Positions 10,571-19,844 of a stretch of DNA of 64,000 nt are shown piece by piece; the first letter of the stretch is position 1, and each line of letters opens with the position of its first letter. The stretch is from Phaeodactylum tricornutum CCAP 1055/1. Taxonomy: Eukaryota > Bacillariophyta > Bacillariophyceae > Surirellales > Neidiaceae. The stretch spans positions 62,001 through 126,000 of the forward strand of contig NC_011687.1 in the NCBI RefSeq assembly GCF_000150955.2, written 5' to 3'. The notes beneath the pieces are model-generated. The model had not been told where the DNA came from. It saw nothing but the letters and a program-made list of their open reading frames with translations, and did no database searches. The position numbers and the translations under genes are program-made.

Positions 10571-12189
10571 GCGCAGCCTGACACTACTACCATCATCCCC
10601 CCATGCGCTAATCAACCTTCCGTAGAGTCGAAGTCATCCCGTAGCTATCCAGCTGCTCGTAGCTTGTCCCGCGGGGTTGATTTAGAGGTACAATACACTG
10701 CCATCAGTCAGTTGCAACCCGGGAATGGCTGTTGATAGTGCAATTCTCTCTTTTTTAGAATGCCTGGATACCGATATACACATACATATCTTTAGCACAA
10801 AGGGTTGCAGCCGAGCGTCGTTGTGTCTGTAAGTATCGACGCGCGTGTGTTTGCTAGAGAACGCGTCATCGCTCCGCCACCAACAAAGATAGACGCGGAT
10901 CCCCTGTCCAATTGACAATTATTCCGCACCTGATAATCAACATTCACGTAGTTCGGCTCAACCCGCAAAAGGTCGCGCGTCGTACCGGGGACCTGACAGT
11001 CCATCCAGGAGAACTAGCGTTTTACGACACAACATTTCGGATCAACTCGTTTTTACAAGGATCGGTGATGCCGGTATCCGACAATACGGTGTAACCGCAA
11101 ACAATCTGTATCTAAGCTTTATCGGAGATACCTTCCGAACTACCACGTCTGATATGTACGAATGGGCAGTAGAAGGTGATGAACGCTGCGTACAGTTGTA
11201 TAAATATGGACACTGGATTTGGGCCGTTTCTCCTACAAGTTTGTAAGCAAACTTCTTTCCAAATACTCTTAGCGATGGACAAATCCAAACAATAATTAGA
11301 AGAACAGGATTGGGGGATCTTGTTTTCGTATTTTGCTAGTCAACAAACAAGGGCATTCGTGTTGCGAGGGAGTCCCACAACGGAATAGGATGTAGTATAT
11401 AGGATGCCTTGAACAAGTGAGTCAAAGAGTACAGAGTTCACAAAGGGTACGATCACGTTTCACGCGGGACCGCTTACGAAGTTGCTTCCCCGTTCAACGA
11501 TGCTCTGGCTAACGACACCGATTATTGCTCAAATACCAGTAGTCATAAGTGGTATTGTCCGGTTTACAGCATCTCTCATCAGGATTTATAAAAGTAATAC
11601 TCTAACACGTAAAAAGATGGGCATGCCTTACCACTTGAGAATCCTATGTAAATCATGTGGGGTGATCCTGTTTCAATGGTTTTGTTCACAAGATTATTTT
11701 CCACGGCCGGAATACGGATACTTATAACAGTTTTCCCAGACAAAATTGCTTGTTTAAAGATAAATTCGATTGTACAAAGCCGCGGGAACATCTATCATCG
11801 CGGAAAACTCGACAAAACAAACGGGGCAATGCAGACTGGATTGCAGACGGGGATGCCGACATCCTAGCCTGGGTACAAAACGTGAGCCATTTTCATTTAA
11901 ATAAAGGAAATTAAGAATTTTTAGATGGATTATAGAGTGTTTCACTTAGATGTGTTGCCTTGAACTCAATAATCTTTTCAGATGCTCGGGTGTTGGCGCT
12001 AAGCCCGGATTTACGATAGATATTCGGTTGGGCGGATTCGTTCGCACTCACACTATCATTTCTCTGAATTCCAGCGGGACTCAAGAGGCTAAAGAACGAT
12101 GCCAAGAGCTGAGAGGACACATTTCTGACAACAAATTTCGGTAGCACAAAGCTTCGAACTTGAATACTCCATGCTTGTGACGAAGCAGC
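10571..12189. other. Gene-poor spacer
   Basis: About 1.6 kb with only short open frames of unconvincing composition on both strands. I see no transposon ends, no long repeats and no spliced gene I can support. Confidence 0.5.
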
Positions 12190-12585
12190 ATGGACCGCTT
12201 CGACGAGGGCAACGATAGTGCCGACGATTTGGCGAAAGTCGTCTCGTCGATGTGGTGCAAGTTATGGTCGGAAACCAACAAGAGTCGATGCCAGAACGAA
12301 ACGAGCCGCCGCCGCAGTCTCTTCATCGATGAGGAAAAGTCAAACCGCCTATCGAACGGAATTTCCACCATTATCGCTGATCTTCAGAAGGATTTGCAAG
12401 AGCGGGTTCAAGAGGAGATAATGAAGGGCCAGCCATACCACCGGAAAAGTAGCAAAACGCATTTGCGACGAAAAAGCCACAGCTCTCATCTTAGTGCGCG
12501 ATCGGGAGATACACAGGAATGGTCCTTCGAATCGGATTTGGTGCAAGTGGAGCAACGACCAGACTGTGTTCGATTGTCCCTGTAG
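12190..12585 (+). CDS. Small basic hypothetical protein with short amphipathic helix
   Basis: ATG-initiated frame of 131 residues. The N-terminus is acidic (MDRFDEGNDSADDLAKVVSS), followed by an Arg-rich patch, a short coil (STIIADLQKDLQERVQEEIM) and a basic Ser/His/Lys-rich segment. It ends CVRLSL. It lies in the same orientation between coiled-coil genes and may be a small member of that run, but I see no clear sequence identity to them. It could also be a terminal exon of a longer gene. No family recognised. Confidence 0.5.
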   Translation: MDRFDEGNDSADDLAKVVSSMWCKLWSETNKSRCQNETSRRRSLFIDEEKSNRLSNGISTIIADLQKDLQERVQEEIMKGQPYHRKSSKTHLRRKSHSSHLSARSGDTQEWSFESDLVQVEQRPDCVRLSL

Positions 12586-14313
12586 TGGTGCATGTGGGTG
12601 CGACTGCATTCTGTTGGTTGACGGGATATCCTTTGAACAAGCATGAGAGCATTGCGGATGGATGTACATGTAAATTAAACAAAAAGTAAAATACGTGTCT
12701 GATTTGATCTGGCATTAGGCATGGTTCCTTCTTCCTATAGTGGATCAACAATGTGTGTGTTATCTAAACTTACGATTGCAGCGGATGTGTCTCCAATACG
12801 CCTGGGGGGTAAAAGAAGACCTAGCGCTATTAAACTTCATTCTGTCGATTGCGGAAATGAAACAGCGTGGTCACTTGTTTCCTACGCAACCTCACATACA
12901 TTTTTTGACTTCGAGCTGGAAACGAAAAGCTACCATAACCAAAACCAAAGTCCGGAACGCACAAGACGAAACAAGAAATTATGAATTGTTTCATCGTCTC
13001 AATTACAAGGGCGCTAGAGAACCGTCTCGATTCGCATCTCTTGGCTGACTGTCATATTTTTTACAACCGGGGACCTATTTGTTTTCTCAATCGAATAGCG
13101 ATGATAAAGTTTATCATTTGGGGGAGACTTACCAAAAAACGACACGCAAAGTGCGAACTAACCAAAAACGGAGACAATCAATAGCCGTTGCTCCACGTGA
13201 CCAATCCGCAAACCATGCGCTTAATGAGGACAACAAATCGAGAAGTAATCCAATAAATCGTGAAGGAGGTGCTCGCCAAGATCACGTATTCGTCCCCCAA
13301 CCTTTTTAAATTTCGAGCCTTGGGACCAGCAAGGCAATCTCGTTCTTGTCATTGATCGCAACAACGACGACACAACAGAATTGGATGTACGCTCAATCAA
13401 ACATGTGTTGTACAGACCGAGAGGTGACGCGGGGTGCAATGGTGAATGGCAGTTTGCATCATGGTAGCGTGAGATGGTCAGTCAACGATCGCCCGCGGAC
13501 GATCTGGAATCGGACGATTCTGAAAACACGCCAACCACGTACAACGGTTCCCGACTCGACCGTGTGGCGTCTCGACTACCGAAACGGAACGGTACTGTAA
13601 ATTGGAAAGTGTGTGATATAATTTGGGCGCGCGCAATGTCAAGGTTGCCGGATTTCCCGACTGACACTTACGGTCACGGGAAAGCGGGTACTTAACCCCC
13701 TCGAAATTCGTTCGGGACTGGGCTTGGTCAACACATAGATTCCTCTGTGTTCCGTTGAAGCAAATAATTAGATGGGGGGGAACATGGGCTGGGCTATTTG
13801 TGATTGAGGTTTTTTACTAAAAGTAAATCTTTAGACAAGTATCCGTGAACGAGCCTTATAATTATGCTCACACATCTTGGTAATTTGTAAGCCAGCCGAC
13901 ACCGAATACGAATGGCGTCCATAGGCGAACGGACGGGACGGAACGACGACGGAAAAAAGTGTTGCCCCGGCCTAGTTGTGTAGGCAAACAAAGAAAGTGC
14001 CCGAACGAGTCCATCAAGCAGTGAACAAGCTTACTGCTCTAGAGGCCCCTCTGCCACAACGCGCAACCATACTCATCCGAACGATTAGCCAGAATCTTTC
14101 ACTGCGAGCTTTTGAGCATAGATACACAAAGCAAGCACGGACCGTCACAACCTCTCCGTCGACAGCAATCTCAGTCTGGCCAATCCCATCGTCAAAGCAA
14201 CGCAGTATCACCAAAACAGTTCTGGCATTCCCGTACCTTTGTGCTACTCATCCTACTTTCGTGTGATAGTGTCCAGTACAGAGGAAAAGAAAGGGAGAGC
14301 AGATTCTTCAGAA
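12586..14313. other. Gene-poor spacer
   Basis: About 1.7 kb with short overlapping frames that lack ATG starts or have random-looking composition. It includes a G-rich run near 13773-13779. I see no gene, repeat array or RNA gene here. Confidence 0.5.
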
Positions 14314-15624
14314 ATGAGGGAAAAGTCTGCATTCTTTCGCAAGCCCCGTTCGCGGTCTGCCGTCGGCGTGGCGTCGTCCGAAGGACACAAAAGTGAACAA
14401 TCACCACAACCCGAACAAGAAGGAATGGCTTGGAAAGACGAGAGGAATAGTTCCGACGCGCCCACGAGTACTAGTAATCAAACCATCCGGATGAGTGACA
14501 ACCATACCGCAATGTCGTCCGCAACGGCTGCCAAGTTGGTGGAAGAAATGATGATGAAACAAATCGATATCTGCACGACAACGGGTTCCATTCTGCAAGC
14601 CTTGGATACCAAGGGAGACATCTACGAAACGACACAAGCCCTGCTGGTGCAACAAGAATCCATTGCCAAAACATTCGCCACAATGGTGCACAAACTCATC
14701 GATACTACGTCGCAACAAGAGCAGATTATTCGAGAGCACGAAGACCGAAGACGTACCTTGGAAGAGCACGTCCAACGCACGGCGGAAGGCTTGCGGTACC
14801 GCAGTACGCAAGTCAAGACCCTGGAGGATCGCATTGAAGAGCAACAGGAAGAACTCGTCAAGCTATACAAAGAAAATCGTCGCAATGCGTCTCGTGCGGC
14901 GGCAAAGACCAGTGGTAGTAGTAGCAGCAACAGCAGTAGTAGCAGTACCAACAGCAGTGTCATCACGAAAGCTACGATACCGAACGTCAAGCCGGACGCA
15001 TCCAAACTCGTCAAGACCGCCAAGAATGACGAGCCGGTACCCACCTCCGTGGTAGCTACCGGCATGGCAGCGAAGGTTGTGTTGGCGAAAGTTGCGACTC
15101 CTCCTATTCCTGCCGCAGCAAACGTGACCACCAAAAATCTGAGAGCCGATTTGAGCAAAAAGAATAGCGAGCTCGAGGTCATGAAGTCTAAACTCAACGA
15201 CAGCCAATTTCTCTTACAGGCCTACAAGGAACGATGCGAAAAACTCGAAGCCACCAGCAAGACCGGTAAAACACGGGCCCCGAGATCAACCTTGCCTTCC
15301 ACACTCATGGAGAAGACGGTTTCGGTTGAAAAGAAAGCTTCTGACGGCCCCACCCACAAGACAGCGAGTCCGAGAACCTCAAAGCCCGTATCAGCCAAGG
15401 ATTCCAAAACGTCGCCGTTGGCACGTCTGGCTGGGGGGTTTCGATCGACACGATCGAAGAAATCTGAGTCGGGAACGGTTCGGAACAGAACTCACACCTC
15501 TGTCAGATCCTCACCGCTGGATACAAGCTTATCCTCGACAGAAGAGGAAGGAGAATACGATTTGGACGAAGGGGACGCTGGCTTTGACAATGATTCCGTA
15601 AATTTGTCCCTGTATTGTGTCTGA
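14314..15624 (+). CDS. Coiled-coil Ser/Lys-rich protein (array member 5)
   Basis: Hypothetical protein of 436 residues from the first ATG (MREKSAFFRKPRSRSAVG). The frame is open upstream to a TTG but contains no earlier ATG. A basic Ser-rich head is followed by a long helical segment (about residues 65-190), which includes LLVQQESIAKTFATMVHKLI, RRRTLEEHVQRTAEGLR and EDRIEEQQEELVKLYKENRR. A poly-Ser tract, an Ala/Val/Lys linker, another short coil (DLSKKNSELEVMKSKLNDSQ) and a basic Ser/Thr/Lys/Pro region follow, ending in an acidic tail. The QQESIAKTF..MVHKLI pattern weakly resembles the RQ..T cores of members 3 and 4. Function unknown. Confidence 0.72.
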   Translation: MREKSAFFRKPRSRSAVGVASSEGHKSEQSPQPEQEGMAWKDERNSSDAPTSTSNQTIRMSDNHTAMSSATAAKLVEEMMMKQIDICTTTGSILQALDTKGDIYETTQALLVQQESIAKTFATMVHKLIDTTSQQEQIIREHEDRRRTLEEHVQRTAEGLRYRSTQVKTLEDRIEEQQEELVKLYKENRRNASRAAAKTSGSSSSNSSSSSTNSSVITKATIPNVKPDASKLVKTAKNDEPVPTSVVATGMAAKVVLAKVATPPIPAAANVTTKNLRADLSKKNSELEVMKSKLNDSQFLLQAYKERCEKLEATSKTGKTRAPRSTLPSTLMEKTVSVEKKASDGPTHKTASPRTSKPVSAKDSKTSPLARLAGGFRSTRSKKSESGTVRNRTHTSVRSSPLDTSLSSTEEEGEYDLDEGDAGFDNDSVNLSLYCV

Positions 15625-15786
15625 AAAGGCAGACGGGAAGACAGGTATGACTTTTTCATACGTCCACCTACGACGCATGGGTGCTGCTCATGAGTTACTA
15701 CATTCTATTGAGGAGTTGCTTTTCTATTGACTCTGACTTTCACATTAGTATAATAGCAAGAATTGCTTTAGAAATTGCGTGTTACC

Positions 15787-17067
15787 TTACTCCGCTCGGG
15801 CCAACAGCATGGCGACCCCAGCAGCCTTCTGGTCCATTCCCGACGCGTGCGCGACAAAATCCCCGGCATGATAAAATAAAGGAGATCGGTACCACTCTTC
15901 TTGTTGTATTGAAATGGACGACGTCGACCATTTGATTTGCGTTGCTCCGATCGGCTCGTCGCGTTCGAGTGGTCGTCGCACGTGAGGTTTTTCGGGGACG
16001 AAAGCTCCGAACGAGTTGAGCTGACATTTGGGAATGATCGAAATGTGCGGGCTTTGCTCAGGATCGTCCAAGAGTCTCGCAACGAGATTTCCGAAAGCAG
16101 CGTTGTCCCCCGATAAGCTCAATCCGGGCTCCCGTACAAAGGACGTCTGATTCCACCAGGACTCTAAAAATGTATGCGACCATGGATCATTCCGAATCAG
16201 CCACGAACCGGAATTCACTGTCAACCTACGATCTGGAGTGACAATCAAATGGAGGTTAGGGTCTTGTGGAAGCAGCGATTCTTCTAACGCAATGCTGGAA
16301 TTCATAATGACAACGTCGGCATCCAGCCACCAGACCCAATCGCAATCAATTGTACTCCTCATCTTTAGTGTGTTCGGTTCGTGCTTCTCTTCTTGGCGTA
16401 GCAGACGCAGGACGGCGGGTATCTTACTCCATGCCGGAGGTCGGGAAACATCTAGCACATCGCTTCCGTCGATTAAAACGTAGCCATGACGATCGGCGTA
16501 GGCCTGCTGATTGGGCAATGTCAGTGGGCCGACCTGGTCAAAATCCCGACAGCGCAACGAGCGTTGCCACCAAGAGGATATTGCGGCCTGATCCGTCAAG
16601 GTAGTCATACAAATTCGCGAACGTGCAGACTTACTCTTGTCGCTGCCGAGTGTGTCACTCTGCCCTTCATTCGACAGGGTTGTGTACGGAACTTTGGGAC
16701 ACACCCGATGGATCCCCGACGCAGCATCATGAATCGGAGCTTCCCCCCACGAAACAAAGGCTTCGCGACTGTAGCATTGCGCATGTCGAAAGAGCCACAA
16801 TCCGATCCACGGCAACCAAGAAAGGATTACCAAAGCCAAAGTCACGACTACTGTGTTAAGGGGTGTGCATCGATTATAACAAGAAAGGATCCATCGCGAT
16901 GGTTTTCGTTTGGTTCCAGAACGCTTCTGTCGCCGGAGATTAGTCCCTTGGTTGTCACTTCCGGTATGGCTTGCTTCCAAAGCCGATCGCCGTCTCGTCG
17001 CATCGCCTGACGCTCTACTGAAGATATCGCTACTATCTTGAAGCGTTTGAGGTAGCAGTCCGCTCAT
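15787..17067 (-). CDS. Type II membrane glycosyltransferase, GT34 (GMA12/MNN10-like)
   Basis: Predicted Golgi glycosyltransferase of 426 residues; the family transfers galactose, mannose or xylose from a nucleotide sugar in the Golgi lumen. A basic cytosolic head precedes a single membrane anchor at about residues 72-95 (TVVVTLALVILSWLPWIGLW). The lumenal domain has the family landmarks: WSKIPAVLRLL, WVWWLDADVVIM with the metal-binding DAD at about 249-251, NSGSWLIRN, SGDNAAFGNL and FYHAGDFVAHASG near the C-terminus. The ATG at 17067 is the first in the frame; the open frame extends upstream only from a GTG. Its 3' end faces that of array member 5, about 160 bp away. Donor and acceptor cannot be told from sequence. 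Confidence 0.82.
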   Translation of the reverse strand: MSGLLPQTLQDSSDIFSRASGDATRRRSALEASHTGSDNQGTNLRRQKRSGTKRKPSRWILSCYNRCTPLNTVVVTLALVILSWLPWIGLWLFRHAQCYSREAFVSWGEAPIHDAASGIHRVCPKVPYTTLSNEGQSDTLGSDKSKSARSRICMTTLTDQAAISSWWQRSLRCRDFDQVGPLTLPNQQAYADRHGYVLIDGSDVLDVSRPPAWSKIPAVLRLLRQEEKHEPNTLKMRSTIDCDWVWWLDADVVIMNSSIALEESLLPQDPNLHLIVTPDRRLTVNSGSWLIRNDPWSHTFLESWWNQTSFVREPGLSLSGDNAAFGNLVARLLDDPEQSPHISIIPKCQLNSFGAFVPEKPHVRRPLERDEPIGATQIKWSTSSISIQQEEWYRSPLFYHAGDFVAHASGMDQKAAGVAMLLARAE

Positions 17068-17587
17068 GACGACAGCGGAATACACATCGAAAAACTTGTA
17101 CAGACGCAATTGGATTATATGCACAAGCGTGATTGACTGAAAGATGAGGCTGGCTGGCTGAGAAAGGTCTGTCGGAATGGATATCCATACGACATTCAGT
17201 ATATGAATGAGTGAGTGTTTTTGGCTCTATTGACAAAGAGCTGGCTCGCTAGTAGCTTCATTCTACCCGCTCCATAGACGTGAGACGTTATCTACGGAAA
17301 AAACTATTCACAGTCAAGGAAGGACCTTTCCGTCTCTCATTAGGGGATGCTTTTATGGATAGGTTATGTATCGTCATGCGTGTACGCGGTTGTTGGGTGT
17401 CAAGTCGACAGACTGGCGAACGAAGAGACCTTCATAGCAGAGATAAACCCTTGTATTATCTCGCATCAAGACCCTTTCTACTCGTCCACTAGCCTTAAAT
17501 TTCTCTTTTGTACTGCAAGGAGGGTTGCATTGAGCCCGATTTTATGCATGCCGTCGAAAATACACTAAATGAAAATGTCCTTGTCCT
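17068..17587. other. Intergenic, promoter of the GT34 gene
   Basis: About 520 bp upstream of the minus-strand glycosyltransferase and downstream of the small minus-strand gene ending at 17588. No convincing frame or repeat seen. Confidence 0.5.
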
Positions 17588-18118
17588 TCAAAAGATTGAC
17601 AAATGCAAGCTGGAAGGGGGACTCCCTGTGCTTGTGCCGTCAGTCGATACTTCCTGTGGTTTGTTGACCTGGTGAAAGTTTCGGAAAGTGTTTGTTACAC
17701 TCCGAGGGGATCCCGCCGGTTGGGTCGCTTTCGCTGTCTTCCACGCATTGGCCATTCGCGACGACATCAATGTCCGCAAACGTTCTCTGAGACCAGCCTG
17801 TGACAGTGGTGTGTAAGTCTTGATCAACCAGGTTTGTTCCGTCAAAGTTTCTCGCTCCGTCTCATCGCACAAAGTCCAGCCAACCAGGGTGCCGTTCTGC
17901 TTTTCGAATTGGCGTAAAAAAATGCTGACGTGACTCATGGAGCACATTTTCTTGGGCTCAACCATGTTTAGTGACGGACACTCGCTATACCAACCAGCGC
18001 AGTAGGCATCCATGAGTTGTACAGTGAAGGTATTACAGCATGGTTTGAAGCTTTGGTGGCCGAGAAAAACAATGTTTGCATTTGGACGCATAGAGATTGC
18101 CTTTCCAGTATCGACCAT
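17588..18118 (-). CDS. Cys-containing hypothetical protein
   Basis: Frame of 176 residues from the first ATG (MVDTGKAISMRPNANIVFLG); the open frame upstream of it begins only at TTG. Seven Cys lie mostly in the first half (FKPCCNTF, DAYCAGWYSECPS, KKMCSMS, GWTLCDETE). The C-terminal third is Ser/Thr/Pro-rich and ends LHLSIF. There is no signal peptide or membrane helix. I do not recognise a family. The mixed, non-repetitive composition of the first 120 residues argues for a real gene, but it could be one exon of a longer one. Confidence 0.5.
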   Translation of the reverse strand: MVDTGKAISMRPNANIVFLGHQSFKPCCNTFTVQLMDAYCAGWYSECPSLNMVEPKKMCSMSHVSIFLRQFEKQNGTLVGWTLCDETERETLTEQTWLIKTYTPLSQAGLRERLRTLMSSRMANAWKTAKATQPAGSPRSVTNTFRNFHQVNKPQEVSTDGTSTGSPPSSLHLSIF

Positions 18119-18728
18119 TGTACAATTTCCTATTGATGAAGTGAGAGAGAACGAGAGCAACGAGTGACAGGACCACCAAGGAATGCGTCAACTGCACAGA
18201 AGGTGGATCAAGGGTTGGAATTTTCTTTTTTGTGGATGTTCTTCCAGCTTGCTTCGTTTGCGCCGGATACGCGAGAAAGGCCGGAACAGAAAGGCTGACG
18301 AAAGTGCACTACATGCCAATGCATTACACGGTACTCTGAGTGAATTTTCATCAGTGAAGAGAGGTGACACCTCTCACCTAGCAGAACAAGAATTTGGTTC
18401 GGTCGGGAAGTTGCTTCGCGAAAGAACGAGCACAGACGATTCTCGATGCAGAAGGGGTCCATCACACGATCGGAACAGTTGAGTCGAAAAATGAGACTGT
18501 TGCTATATTTCAAATGTCCTCCACGACATCATTTGTGAGACTGGATACAAAGCGAATTGCGTTTTTCTTTCGTAAACCCGGAAATTAGGTTTGCGCAACG
18601 AGCCGTGGACGCGAGATCGACAGACCAAAAAGTGATTCGCCTGGGGATCCAAACACCAACACCAATCTTCATCCATCCCCAAAGCACCGTTCATCCATAG
18701 GTTTCCTGCTTTCCCCAACACTATTACC
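18119..18728. other. Shared upstream region of two divergent genes
   Basis: About 610 bp between the minus-strand gene starting at 18118 and the NAC-alpha start at 18729. Frames on both strands here look random. It should hold both promoters. Confidence 0.45.
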
Positions 18729-19518
18729 ATGCCCGAGGTAAGAACACTATGAACTTCCGGATTTCTGTAAACAAAATGGCCTTGTGTCGACAAAAAGACG
18801 GAAGAAAAGCGATGGGAAGGTCGCGTCTCCTGAGGTGGCATCCTCACGCCCTTGCGACGGGTAATGAGTCTCGTTTTTTAGTAGACCGGCAACCGCTGGA
18901 AAATTCATTCCTGAACAAAAACGACTCACTTTCGCTTTTCGACACTAGATTGAAGAAATCGACGATGTCCCCGAGCTCGAAGTTCAGGAAGAAGATGACG
19001 ATGTTCCTGATTTGGAAACCCAGGGCATGGACCCCGCTATGCTCGCTCAGGCGCAGGCCATGATGCAGCAGGAAGAGTTCAAGCAGCAGAACCGCAACGA
19101 AAAGAAGTCGCGCAAAGCCATGCAAAAGCTGGGCATGCGGGCCATTCCGGGCGTCCTCCGTGTGACGGTCAAGAAGTCCAAGAACGTTTTGTTCGTGATT
19201 CACAAGCCAGACGTCTTCAAGTCGCCCAACGCCGACACGTACGTTGTCTTTGGCGAAGCCAAGTCGGAAGACGCCGGTGCCGCCTCGCAGGCGGCTGCTG
19301 CTAAGCAATTCCAGCAACAGCAGGCCGCGTCGGCTGTTACCAGTATGTCCCAGGCACCGGAACCCGAAGAAGAAGGGGAAGCAGATGAAACAGGACTGGA
19401 AGCGAAAGATATCGAACTTGTCATGGCCCAAATCAATTGTACACGAGCCACTGCCGTCAAGGCGCTCAAGGAGAATGATTGCGATTTGGTCAATGCGATT
19501 ATGAGTTTAACCAAATAG
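18729..19518 (+). CDS. Nascent polypeptide-associated complex subunit alpha (spliced, three-codon first exon)
   Basis: NAC-alpha, the ribosome-associated chaperone subunit that pairs with NAC-beta (BTF3) at the polypeptide exit. Best model: join(18729..18737, 18949..19518), 192 residues. Exon 1 encodes only ATG-CCC-GAG; the intron starts GTAAGA and ends CACTAG (211 nt). Exon 2 gives [20 protein letters not shown], the acidic start expected of the family. The NAC domain follows ([49 protein letters not shown]), then an acidic linker and the C-terminal UBA domain ([35 protein letters not shown]). Without the intron the protein would lack its acidic start, so the spliced model is preferred. Confidence 0.93.
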
Positions 19519-19844
19519 AACAGTGAAGCTGACCGCATTTATTGAAAGACGTGGTTGACTCTTAACATCATATTATTAAAAAGTTTCACCTGCAATTGTG
19601 TGCTTGCCGAGTCTAGAAATCTACCATACTACAGTATTCGCTTGTGCGAAAAAAAACAACAACCCGCTGCCTCCTTTGGTATGAAAGCCTCGTTGTCTTC
19701 CTTTATTCCTGATCGGAAGGATCCATCAGCCTCCCTAGTCAAAAAACGGTATCTGTGCTTCAACGCCCTACGGAAAAAGGAAAGGCAACGTGTGAGACCT
19801 GACCGTCCGGCCTGAAGGAGTCAATGAGCCATTCAATGCCTGTG
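19519..19844. other. Convergent 3' region
   Basis: About 325 bp between the stops of NAC-alpha (+) and the GH125 gene (-). AT-rich 3' sequence; no gene seen. Confidence 0.5.

Noticed and set aside
10571-14313. Remains of an LTR element or DNA transposon
   Set aside because: No terminal repeats, integrase, reverse transcriptase or transposase motifs found on either strand.
18503-18847. 114-codon minus-strand frame overlapping exon 1 and intron of NAC-alpha
   Set aside because: It overlaps the NAC-alpha start region, and its residues match no family.
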